Below are positions 8,527 to 16,238 of a DNA stretch of 64,000 nucleotides, piece by piece. The DNA lies in NCBI GenBank assembly GCA_016794625.1, contig JAEUGY010000070.1, positions 62,001 to 126,000 of the forward strand. Direction: 5' to 3'. Under the pieces are notes generated by a model, which worked only from the letters and a program-made list of their open reading frames with translations, did not search any database and was not told the origin of the DNA. This DNA is from Opitutaceae bacterium (lineage in GTDB: Bacteria; Verrucomicrobiota; Verrucomicrobiia; Opitutales; Opitutaceae). A program made the translations under genes and the position numbers. Every line of letters begins with the position of its first letter. Position 1 is the first letter of the stretch.

Positions 8527-9759
8527 GTGGATCAGGTTCGCATCCTTGTCCTCACCTCGAGCACAGGTGGCGGTCATGACGCCCGCGCCGAGGCCTTTGC
8601 CGACTGGTGTTTCACCCTGTACCGGCATGGCGTGGATGTGCGGATTGAGCAGATGCTCGAGAAGTCGTCCGTGGTGAATCGGGGTGGGGTGAACCTCTAC
8701 AATTGGATCCAGAAGCGCATTCCTCTGCTGCACAGTGTCTATTACGCGCTGGTGGAACTTCTGGCCATTCTCAATCGCCGCACGGTGACGTTGGGGCGGC
8801 GCTATTACCTGCGCGTGCTGGAGGAGTACCGGCCGCATCTGATCTTCAGTGTTCATGATTGTCTCAACCGCGGCTACTTTCAGCTGGCGAGGACGACGTT
8901 GGGAGCGGACCGGGTGCGATGTGTCACCTATTGCGGCGAGTTTTCGGGCGGATGGGGCTACTCGCGCAACTGGATCGAGCCGACGGTGGACCTCTACTTC
9001 TCTCGCACGCCGACGGCCCGGGACTTCGCCGTGCGGAAGGGCGTGCCCGCGTCTCGCTGCCGGGTGCGCGGACACCTCATGCTGCCGCGTTCGCACCGGG
9101 AGGTGCTGGACGCGCGGCAGCGACAGGCCTTTCGCACGGGTCCGCTCGGGCTGCGGGCGGATCGCTTCACCGTTTTTCTCGCCACGGGCGGAAATGGCGC
9201 CAACAACCACTTCGCGCTGCTGCCCGCGCTGCTGCGCCATGCGGATCGCGTCCAGGTGATTGTCATCTGCGGGAAAGACAAGGAGACGCACCACCAGTTG
9301 ATGCACTGGCGCGCGCAGCATCCGGAGCTTGCTCTCTACATCGAGGGATTCTCGGAACAGGTGCATCTGCTCATGCAGGTCAGCGATGCCATCGTCACGC
9401 GCGGCGGCACGACCACGTGTGCCAAAGCCCTCCACTTTCGGTGTCCGATCATCTTCAACGCGTTCGGCGGAATCATGCCCCAGGAGAGTTTGACCTGGAA
9501 GTTCTTTCGCAATGGAGCGCGCTCGGAGAAAATTGAATCGTCGGTGGAGTTCGAGCGGATCTTGTCGGGTTGGATGGCCCAGTCGTCCTTGTACGAGGAG
9601 TACCGGCGGCGATTTCTGGAACTGCGGTATGAGGAGGATCCCACCCTGTTGATCGATGAGATTGTTGGACTGGCCCAGGACGTGGCCGGAGTGAGACTGG
9701 AGCGTCAGGTCTTCCCAACGAGCGGGTCGGACGAATCGCCGCGCCCTGGTGGGTTGTAG
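8527..9759 (+). CDS. MGDG-synthase/MurG-like glycosyltransferase (GT28 type), possible lipid glycosyltransferase
   Basis: 410 aa, GTG start 3 bp after the SDR stop. The N-terminus VRILVLTSSTGGGHDARAEA matches the MGDG-synthase type N-domain, where a Gly-rich loop faces the lipid acceptor. The C-terminal half has the GT28 donor-site pattern VTRGGTTTCAKALHF and an FGGIMPQE segment. Enzymes of this family transfer a sugar from UDP-sugar to membrane lipids such as diacylglycerol or undecaprenyl-linked acceptors, at the inner face of the membrane. Tight linkage to a ketosynthase, a dehydratase and an SDR suggests that the acceptor is the lipid made by those enzymes. That acceptor is inference. Confidence 0.82.
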   Translation: MDQVRILVLTSSTGGGHDARAEAFADWCFTLYRHGVDVRIEQMLEKSSVVNRGGVNLYNWIQKRIPLLHSVYYALVELLAILNRRTVTLGRRYYLRVLEEYRPHLIFSVHDCLNRGYFQLARTTLGADRVRCVTYCGEFSGGWGYSRNWIEPTVDLYFSRTPTARDFAVRKGVPASRCRVRGHLMLPRSHREVLDARQRQAFRTGPLGLRADRFTVFLATGGNGANNHFALLPALLRHADRVQVIVICGKDKETHHQLMHWRAQHPELALYIEGFSEQVHLLMQVSDAIVTRGGTTTCAKALHFRCPIIFNAFGGIMPQESLTWKFFRNGARSEKIESSVEFERILSGWMAQSSLYEEYRRRFLELRYEEDPTLLIDEIVGLAQDVAGVRLERQVFPTSGSDESPRPGGL

Positions 9760-9761
9760 TC

Positions 9762-11048
9762 ATGGTTGCCGTGCCTTCCTCCCCCACGATCGCCTATCTC
9801 TTCACCACCTTTCCGAAGGCAACCGAGACCTTTCTGCAACGCGAGGTGGCGGCGATGCAGCAGAGCGGGCTGCCGCTTCGTCTGTATTCACTGTGGGGTG
9901 GTGGAGGTTCGTTTGGGGGCATGGAGGTCAGAACCTTCCCGAAGCTCCGCTTGATCGAGCTGTTCTGGATCATCCCGTGGGCGTCGGTGCGACATCCGCG
10001 TGTGTTCTGGCCTCTCGTCCGCGGACTGCTGTCCCGCCGAGCCCCGTCCTGGATGAACTTCTGGGAAAACATGCTGGGAGCCGGGTTCGCCGGAGTCTAT
10101 CACCGTGAATTCCGCGCGGATCCGCCCCGCTGGATCCACGCCGCGTGGGGAGGAGCGCCCGCCACGGCCGCGTGGATCCTGAGCCGGCTCAATGGGCACG
10201 CGTTCAGTGTCGGTGCCCACGCCTACGATCTGTATGAGCATGGTGGCGACTGGTGGCTGAGCGAAAAACTGGGCGATGCGGCCTTCGTGCACACCTCGAC
10301 GGACATGGGGGCGGCGACCTTGCGCGAGCGCGGGATCCGCCCCGATCGTATCCACGTGATCCGGCGCGGGCTCGACCGGTTTCCCGCGTTCAAGGCATTG
10401 CGGCCCGAACGCCGTCAACTCCGCGTCGTATGCGTGGCGCGCTTGGTGGAAAAGAAAGGTCTGGACGAACAGCTGCGGCTCTACGCGGAGGCCGGGAAGG
10501 CTGGAATCGAGGTCGATGTGCGGGTGCTCGGGGACGGACCTTTGCGGCGCTCGCTGGAGTCGCTCCGCGACCGGCTTGGTCTGCAGGGGCGCGTGGCATT
10601 TCTCGGCCACTGCCCACTCGAACGTGTCTGGGAAACCCTCGCCTGGGCCGACCTCCTGGTTCACACGGGCAGGGTGGCGGCCAGTGGGGATAGGGATGGG
10701 TTGCCGAACGTCATTCCCGAAGCCATGAGCATCGGCACGCTCGTGGTCACATCCCCCGCCGCGGCCACCACCGAGGCGATCAGCCATGAGGTGACCGGGT
10801 TTGTGGCCAGGCTCGACGATCCGGCCGCGTGGCTTGCGACCTTCCGCCGGGTGGCCGGGGGAGAGGACGCGACCTTGGAACAGATTCGCCGTGCGGCCCG
10901 AGGGTGGGTCGAGCGTGAGTTCGATGCCCACCACAACGCTGCTCGACTGCGCGCCCTGTTTTTGTCCGGCATCGCGGCATCGTCCGGGCCGGTGGATTCG
11001 GACTCCCCTCCCGTGCGTGCGGACGAACCTAAGGGCCGTTCCCGATGA
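9762..11048 (+). CDS. Glycosyltransferase family 4
   Basis: 428-aa GT-B glycosyltransferase. The N-domain begins TIAYLFTTFPKATETFLQRE, as in colanic-acid and exopolysaccharide GT4 enzymes. The C-domain starts near VVCVARLVEKKGLDEQ (about residue 223) and holds the donor-site E-x7-E type segment DGLPNVIPEAMSIGTLVV. It probably adds a sugar to a lipid-linked glycan or glycolipid in the cytoplasm. It starts 2 bp after the previous stop and overlaps the next gene by 4 bp (ATGA), so the genes are translationally coupled. Confidence 0.88.
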   Translation: MVAVPSSPTIAYLFTTFPKATETFLQREVAAMQQSGLPLRLYSLWGGGGSFGGMEVRTFPKLRLIELFWIIPWASVRHPRVFWPLVRGLLSRRAPSWMNFWENMLGAGFAGVYHREFRADPPRWIHAAWGGAPATAAWILSRLNGHAFSVGAHAYDLYEHGGDWWLSEKLGDAAFVHTSTDMGAATLRERGIRPDRIHVIRRGLDRFPAFKALRPERRQLRVVCVARLVEKKGLDEQLRLYAEAGKAGIEVDVRVLGDGPLRRSLESLRDRLGLQGRVAFLGHCPLERVWETLAWADLLVHTGRVAASGDRDGLPNVIPEAMSIGTLVVTSPAAATTEAISHEVTGFVARLDDPAAWLATFRRVAGGEDATLEQIRRAARGWVEREFDAHHNAARLRALFLSGIAASSGPVDSDSPPVRADEPKGRSR

Positions 11049-12061
11049 TCTATTTTGACGTCACCCAAACCGGGGCCGCCCGGCATCATTCGGGTTTGAA
11101 CCGGGTGAACGTGCGCCTGCGAACGGAGGCGGGAAACGCGTTCACTGCGGTGGCCTGGCCGAACTGGTCGCGACGGGTCAGACCCGATGATTGGTTCCTC
11201 ACGACTGAGTTGTTTTCGGAAGCGGAGCGTCCGGGATTGACGGAATGGCTGCGGAGCCGCCCGTGCCGACTGGCCGCCGTCTTTCACGACGCGATCCCCC
11301 TGCGGCATCCCGACATCACGTGGCCGCAAAGCGTGGCCCGGCATCCGGAGTACATGAGCCTGCTCGCGGGGTTTGATCGCGTGTTCGCCGTATCCGAAAC
11401 CAGCCGGCAGGATCTGTTGTCCTTCTGGCGGTGGCAGGAGCGCCCGGCACGCGCGGAGGTCTCTCTCCTAGCGTTGGGAGCGGACGGACTGGGAGGAGAC
11501 CGCCGGACGGAGGCACCCGATCCACGGGGGCCGCTCTTCCTGGCGGTCGGCATACTCGAGCCCCGGAAGAACCAGGCGTTTCTCCTCGATCTGGCGGAGG
11601 AGCTCTGGAGCGAACACGTGGTGTTCGCGCTTCATCTCGCCGGGCGGGTCAATCCGCGGTTCGGTCGTCCCTTGCTGACCCGTATCCGTCACCTCCAGAC
11701 TCGGTTCCCCGGACTGCTGGTCCACCACCGCAGCGCGACGGATGAAGCACTGGTCCTGCTTTACCGCCAGGCCCGGGCGACCCTGTTTGCCACGCGGGCC
11801 GAGGGCTGCGGCCTTCCGGTGCTGGAGTCCCTTTGGCAGGGCGTGCCCTGTCTGTGCAGCGACCTGCCCGTGTTGCGCGAGACCGCGGACGGGGGAGGGT
11901 GCCTTCTCCTGCCTTTGGAGCAGCCGGAGCGGTGGAAGGAAGCGCTGCGAACTCTGGCCCGCGACGAAGTGGCTTGGCGGCGGCTTGCCGGCTCCGCCGT
12001 GGTACGGCCGCTGCCCCGCTGGAGCGAAGCGGCCGAAACGCTGGTGCGGGCGTGTGCCTAG
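11045..12061 (+). CDS. Glycosyltransferase family 4, short form
   Basis: 338 aa, starting within the stop of the previous gene. The N-terminus MIYFDVTQTGAARHHSGLNRV is aligned by eye with that of the minus-strand gene ending at 14716. Both also share the G-x-L-E-x-RKN donor-domain entry (GILEPRKNQ here) and the segment EGCGLPVLESLWQGVPCLCS. The two genes are therefore probably diverged paralogues. The likely role is sugar transfer in the same glycan or glycolipid pathway. The N-domain is short, about 150 residues. Confidence 0.85.
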   Translation: MIYFDVTQTGAARHHSGLNRVNVRLRTEAGNAFTAVAWPNWSRRVRPDDWFLTTELFSEAERPGLTEWLRSRPCRLAAVFHDAIPLRHPDITWPQSVARHPEYMSLLAGFDRVFAVSETSRQDLLSFWRWQERPARAEVSLLALGADGLGGDRRTEAPDPRGPLFLAVGILEPRKNQAFLLDLAEELWSEHVVFALHLAGRVNPRFGRPLLTRIRHLQTRFPGLLVHHRSATDEALVLLYRQARATLFATRAEGCGLPVLESLWQGVPCLCSDLPVLRETADGGGCLLLPLEQPERWKEALRTLARDEVAWRRLAGSAVVRPLPRWSEAAETLVRACA

Positions 12062-12124
12062 GCCTCCGTCCCTTTGGTGTCGCGACTTGACCGCAAGCGC
12101 GTTCGGCAGAGACTCGCCGGTCCC

Positions 12125-13423
12125 ATGAGTTACCAAGGCCTCGGGACCAAAGCCCTCCATGCCGGCCAAGTGCCGGATCCCACGACCGGCTCACGCGCCG
12201 TTCCGATCTACCAGACGACCAGTTACGTCTTTCGCGACACCGAACATGCCGCCAATCTGTTCGCCCTGAAGGAACTGGGGAACATCTATACGCGGATCAT
12301 GAATCCGACGACGGATGTGCTCGAGCAGCGCCTTGCGGCTCTGGAGGGTGGCAGCGGTGCGCTGGCCCACGCCTCCGGGCAGGCGGCGATCACGGACGCC
12401 ATCCTCAATATCGCCGGCGCGGGGGACCATCTGGTCTCCGTCGCCCAGCTCTACGGTGGTACGTACAATCTTTTTCACTACACATTGCCGCGACTGGGCA
12501 TTGAGGTGTCGTTTGTCGACGCCCAGGACCCGTCGGCGTTCCGTCGCGCTCTCCGGCCCAATACCAAGGCGTTTTACGGAGAGGGTCTGGGCAATCCCGC
12601 GCTCAACATCTTTCCGTTTGAGGAGGTCGCGCAGATCGCGCGCGAGGCGGAGGTGCCACTGATCATCGACAACACCTGCCTGTCGCCGATGCTCAACCGT
12701 CCCATTGAATGGGGCGCGAACGTCGTGGTTCATTCCACCACCAAGTATGTCGGGGGGCACGGCACCTCGATCGGCGGCATGGTGGTCGATGGCGGCAACT
12801 TCGACTGGGGTCGCGGACGGTTCCCGGGTTTCACCCAGCCCGATCCGAGCTACCACGGTCTGGTGCATTGGGACGCCTTCAAGAGTTTCCCACCGGCGGG
12901 TGGGGCCAATGTGGCCTATATTCTCAAGATGCGACTCCAGTTGCTCCGGGACGTGGGGGCGTGCCTTTCGCCCTTCAATTCATTCCTCATGCTGCAAGGA
13001 TTGGAGACGCTGCACCTGCGCATGGCGCGACTGTGTGAAAATGCACAGAAGGTGGCCGAGTGGCTCGCGAGCGAAAGCAAGGTGTCGTGGGTCAACTACC
13101 CCGGTTTGCGTAGCAGTCCCAATCATGAGGCGGCGCGCAAGTACCTGACCGGTGGGTTTGGCGGTCTGGTCGGATTCGGCGTGAAGGGCGGATTCGAAGC
13201 GGGACGCAAACTGATCGAGGGGCTCAAGCTTTTCTCGCATCTGGCGAACATTGGAGACTCCAAGAGCCTTGCGATTCACCCGGCAAGCACCACGCACAGC
13301 CAGCTCACCTCGGCGGAGCAGGTGTCGACGGGAGTTTCACCGGATTACATCCGCCTCTCACTGGGCACGGAGGATTTCGCCGACCTGCAGAAGGACCTGG
13401 AACAGGCCTTTGCGAGGCTTTGA
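12125..13423 (+). CDS. O-acetylhomoserine sulfhydrylase-like PLP enzyme (MetY type)
   Basis: 432-aa Cys/Met-metabolism PLP enzyme (fold type I). The PLP lysine is Lys207 in [18 protein letters not shown], and the N-terminus [14 protein letters not shown] is typical of MetY. Known family members convert O-acetyl-L-homoserine and sulfide to homocysteine in the cytoplasm. The ATG at 12125 was chosen over an upstream one at 12074, which adds 17 basic residues. It sits 63 bp after a glycosyltransferase on the same strand, far from any obvious methionine genes. It may be a housekeeping gene next to the cluster, or it may handle a sulfur nucleophile for the neighbouring pathway; the latter is speculation. 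Confidence 0.9.
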   Translation: MSYQGLGTKALHAGQVPDPTTGSRAVPIYQTTSYVFRDTEHAANLFALKELGNIYTRIMNPTTDVLEQRLAALEGGSGALAHASGQAAITDAILNIAGAGDHLVSVAQLYGGTYNLFHYTLPRLGIEVSFVDAQDPSAFRRALRPNTKAFYGEGLGNPALNIFPFEEVAQIAREAEVPLIIDNTCLSPMLNRPIEWGANVVVHSTTKYVGGHGTSIGGMVVDGGNFDWGRGRFPGFTQPDPSYHGLVHWDAFKSFPPAGGANVAYILKMRLQLLRDVGACLSPFNSFLMLQGLETLHLRMARLCENAQKVAEWLASESKVSWVNYPGLRSSPNHEAARKYLTGGFGGLVGFGVKGGFEAGRKLIEGLKLFSHLANIGDSKSLAIHPASTTHSQLTSAEQVSTGVSPDYIRLSLGTEDFADLQKDLEQAFARL

Positions 13424-13427
13424 CGGA

Positions 13428-13450
13428 GGAGCCATCCCGGGATCTGCTCC
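13428..13450. terminator. Weak hairpin between convergent genes
   Basis: GGAGC at 13428-13432 pairs with GCTCC at 13446-13450. The inner part contains the palindrome ATCCCGGGAT. It sits in the 46-bp gap between two converging genes. There is no T-tract on either strand, so intrinsic termination is uncertain. Confidence 0.25.
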
Positions 13451-13469
13451 GGCGGATCCTTGGGTGGCG

Positions 13470-14666
13470 CTACATGCGTTTGACCGCGTAGGCCATTGCT
13501 TCGCCAATGCGGTCAAGTTCCTCGTCGCTATGCATGGCGGAGACGGCGGTGCGGATGAGGTCCTTCCCCGGAGGCACCGCCGGCGCGATGGACATGACGG
13601 TGAATACGCCCTTTTCCAGCAGCGCGGTCCAGAATCGATAGGCCATTTCGCGCGAACCCAGGACGATGGGCACCGCCGGTGTGGCCGTATCCCAGGTGTC
13701 GAGACCGAGTGACTTCAGCATGGCGATGTAGCGCCGCGTGTTGCTCCAAAGCTTCTCGAGATGTTGAGGTTCGGTCTGCATCAGCTCCAAGGCGGCGCGA
13801 GCAGCGGCCGCCTGGCTCGGCGCGAGTGCCGCCGAGAAAATGGTCTGCTTGGAGTGTGTGCGCAGGTACTCAATGGTGTCCCGCGCTCCGGCGACAAAAC
13901 CACCCGTGCTCGCGAGGGATTTCGACAGACTGCCACAGATCAGGTCGACTTTGTCGTTCAGGCCGAAGTGATCGACCGTGCCGCGTCCCTGGCGCCCAAG
14001 CACGCCAAATCCATGGGCATCATCCAGCACGGTGAAACAGTCAAACTGATGTCCCAGAGCGACCAATTCCGGAAGACGGGCGACGTGACCCTCCATCGAA
14101 TACACGCCCTCCACCACCAGCATCTTGGCCACCTGAGCGTCGGCAGTCTCCAGGACTTGTTTCAGGTCCTCGGGATTGTTGTGCGAAAATCGCTCGACCG
14201 TGGCGTGGGACAGGCGAATGCCATCCCAAAGACAGGAATGAAGGTTCTTGTCGGCAAGGATGAGATCCCCTTTTTGGGCGAACGCGGCCACACTCGACAT
14301 GACCGACAGATAGCCGGCGGAATGAACATGGCAGGCTTCCCGACCCAGGAACGAGGCCAGAGCCTCCTCGAGTTGCACATGGAACGCCCGCGAACCGTTC
14401 GAAGGGCGGGCGCCGGTCGTGCTGGTCCCCCAGACGGAAATGGCTGTTTTCGCCGCCTCGATCACCTTGGGGTGGAAGGAGAAGCCGAGATAATCGTTGC
14501 TCGACAACATGATCATGTCCCGGCCATTCAACCGGACGGTCGTCCCGGTCTGGGACTCCATCGCGTGGTAGTACGGAGCATACTTCAACCTCATCTTGGT
14601 CGCGTAGTCGTCGCGACAGCGTTCGAGCAACGCTTTCTTGTTCTTGTTGAAGAGGGAGAAAGCCAT
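13470..14666 (-). CDS. Alpha-oxoamine synthase, serine-palmitoyltransferase-like
   Basis: 398-aa PLP enzyme of the family that joins an amino acid to an acyl thioester with loss of CO2 (serine palmitoyltransferase, 8-amino-7-oxononanoate synthase, KBL, ALAS). Visible features are SSNDYLGFSFHPKV, the glycine-rich TTGARPSNGS, His143 (stacks on PLP), DDAH at 215-218 and the PLP lysine Lys249 in SLSKSLASTGG. The TTGARPSNGS and HSCLWDG segments resemble serine palmitoyltransferases more than E. coli-type BioF. No other biotin gene is present, and acyl-carrier, ketosynthase and reductase genes lie close by. A sphingoid-base or related lipid role is therefore plausible but not proven. It converges on the MetY-type gene. 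Confidence 0.85.
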   Translation of the reverse strand: MAFSLFNKNKKALLERCRDDYATKMRLKYAPYYHAMESQTGTTVRLNGRDMIMLSSNDYLGFSFHPKVIEAAKTAISVWGTSTTGARPSNGSRAFHVQLEEALASFLGREACHVHSAGYLSVMSSVAAFAQKGDLILADKNLHSCLWDGIRLSHATVERFSHNNPEDLKQVLETADAQVAKMLVVEGVYSMEGHVARLPELVALGHQFDCFTVLDDAHGFGVLGRQGRGTVDHFGLNDKVDLICGSLSKSLASTGGFVAGARDTIEYLRTHSKQTIFSAALAPSQAAAARAALELMQTEPQHLEKLWSNTRRYIAMLKSLGLDTWDTATPAVPIVLGSREMAYRFWTALLEKGVFTVMSIAPAVPPGKDLIRTAVSAMHSDEELDRIGEAMAYAVKRM

Positions 14667-14715
14667 GAAGGGAAGAGCCTGCGGTAAGTCGCTTCGGCTG
14701 GCAAATCGTTTCCGG

Positions 14716-15891
14716 TCAGCCTGTCCGGCGCAGGATCAGCCCAGCCATCCACTCCGAGAGACAGGAGGTGTAGTCGGTCCAGGGACGAAGCACGCGGGCG
14801 CGGGCCTCGGAAGCCAACGTCTCCCGGCGCGGAGCGTGGCTGAGCAGACTTTCAATCGCCCGGGCCAGGGTCGGTGCTTCAACATCCGAGAGCGCGAGAC
14901 AACCGCCGCCGCGCGCCGACTCCCCAAGGGCTCCGAGCGCCGAACAAATGCAGGGCTTGCCGTAACTGACACTCTCCAACACGGGAAGTCCAAAGCCCTC
15001 CATCAGCGAAGGATAGACCGTGAACGAACACTCATGGTAGGCGGCGCTGAGCATCGCATCGTCGACCGGGCCGTCATAGCGTAGCGGCCGTCCGGTGGTC
15101 TGGAGCTGCCGCAGGCGCGCCAGCGCTGGATTGGACGTGGGTTGGGGGGCGAGGCCAATGACTCTCAGCTCAAAGGACAGTCCCCGGCTCCAAAGCGACT
15201 CACAGGCGTCAAAAAGCGCGAGGTGATTTTTGCGACCTTCCAATGTACCGACGGAGAGCACGACGGGCGTGGACGTCGCCCGGGCGAGCGCAGGGTCCCG
15301 GCGGGGGGAATCGATCCCCAAGGAAATCGCGACCAGTTCGGGCGTGCGGTCCACGCCCAACCACCTCCACCAATCGCTCAGCACGGCGCGGGAATCTTCC
15401 GAGACCGCGGCCACGCCGTCAAAGGCGAGCAAATCCCGCAAGTAGGAAGGAAACCGCGCGACGGTCTTTGCTGCGGCGAGCTCGGGCCGTTTCAAGGCCA
15501 GGGCATCGTGAAACAGCGCGACACGCGGTCCCGAGACACGGGGAAACAGTGATGGCCACGCGGCTGCGGTTTGGGGTGAGAAAATCTCCGGGACAATCAA
15601 ACCCGTCGCCGCGGGAAGTGCTCGTCCGGGGTGACCGAGCAACCGACCCGACCATCCGCGCAGGCGCTGACGCCACGACCACGACGCGCTCCGGCGCAGG
15701 CCCGGTTGCTCGCTCGCAAGTCGAGCCCGTTCATCCTCGCCCAGGATTCGCCAATCGCCCAAGTAGGGATCCCACGTGACGGCACAGGCGCCGGGGAACG
15801 CTGGAAAGGTTTGGTACAGCCTGCGACAGACCCGTTGCACGCCTGTGCGCGCGTCCGTGTGTGCGGTGTGGGTGAGGTCGATCAGGATCAC
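14716..15891 (-). CDS. Glycosyltransferase family 4 (paralogue of the 11045 gene)
   Basis: About 391 aa from the GTG at 15891. The segment VILIDLTHTAHTDARTGVQRV is aligned by eye with the N-terminus of the gene at 11045, which is why this start was chosen. The frame stays open upstream to ATGs at 16029 and 16041, which would add about 50 Arg/Pro/Ser-rich residues with no visible homology. The donor domain has GTLEGRKNHLALF, then EGFGLPVLESVSYGKPCICS. It is likely to be a cytoplasmic sugar transferase for the surface glycan. It lies 49 bp upstream of the oxoamine synthase on the same strand, so the two may be co-transcribed. Confidence 0.82.
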   Translation of the reverse strand: MILIDLTHTAHTDARTGVQRVCRRLYQTFPAFPGACAVTWDPYLGDWRILGEDERARLASEQPGLRRSASWSWRQRLRGWSGRLLGHPGRALPAATGLIVPEIFSPQTAAAWPSLFPRVSGPRVALFHDALALKRPELAAAKTVARFPSYLRDLLAFDGVAAVSEDSRAVLSDWWRWLGVDRTPELVAISLGIDSPRRDPALARATSTPVVLSVGTLEGRKNHLALFDACESLWSRGLSFELRVIGLAPQPTSNPALARLRQLQTTGRPLRYDGPVDDAMLSAAYHECSFTVYPSLMEGFGLPVLESVSYGKPCICSALGALGESARGGGCLALSDVEAPTLARAIESLLSHAPRRETLASEARARVLRPWTDYTSCLSEWMAGLILRRTG

Positions 15892-16238
15892 AGGGCAATC
15901 AGGAAAGGGGGGCTGCCGAGGCGCGAGCTCCTCCGACCGGCAGGAATGTGGGACCCGCGGCGCACCCGTGCGCCCAATTCGGAATCGCTCCTGCGATTTC
16001 CGTTCCGAGCCCGACCAACCTGCGACCATGGAGGCGTCCATGGGCGCGTGGTCGGGATGCGTCGGAGAACGAGCGGCGAGGGTTCATCGGAAAGGAGGTA
16101 CGCGTGACGAAACAGACGAACCATGCCGGCCTGAAGCTCTTTTTCATCCGGGTGCGGTCGCCCCCGGCCGACCCGTGTCGTGCGACTGTCCTTGGCTTTT
16201 ACGTGCGTCGAGGGCGCCCATTTGGGGACGGGCACGGC
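15892..16238. other. Gap between two minus-strand glycosyltransferase genes
   Basis: No convincing gene, hairpin or promoter was seen here. Part of it (to 16041) may be the 5' end of the downstream glycosyltransferase if an upstream ATG is used. Short open frames in the gap have no recognisable content. Confidence 0.4.

Noticed and set aside
5262..9759. Aryl polyene or flexirubin cluster
   Set aside because: No aromatic starter enzyme (tyrosine/phenylalanine ammonia-lyase), no AMP ligase and no acyltransferase of that type. The GT28 enzyme is also unusual for such clusters.
13761..14687. 308-codon plus-strand frame
   Set aside because: Antisense to the oxoamine synthase, whose PLP motifs are complete.
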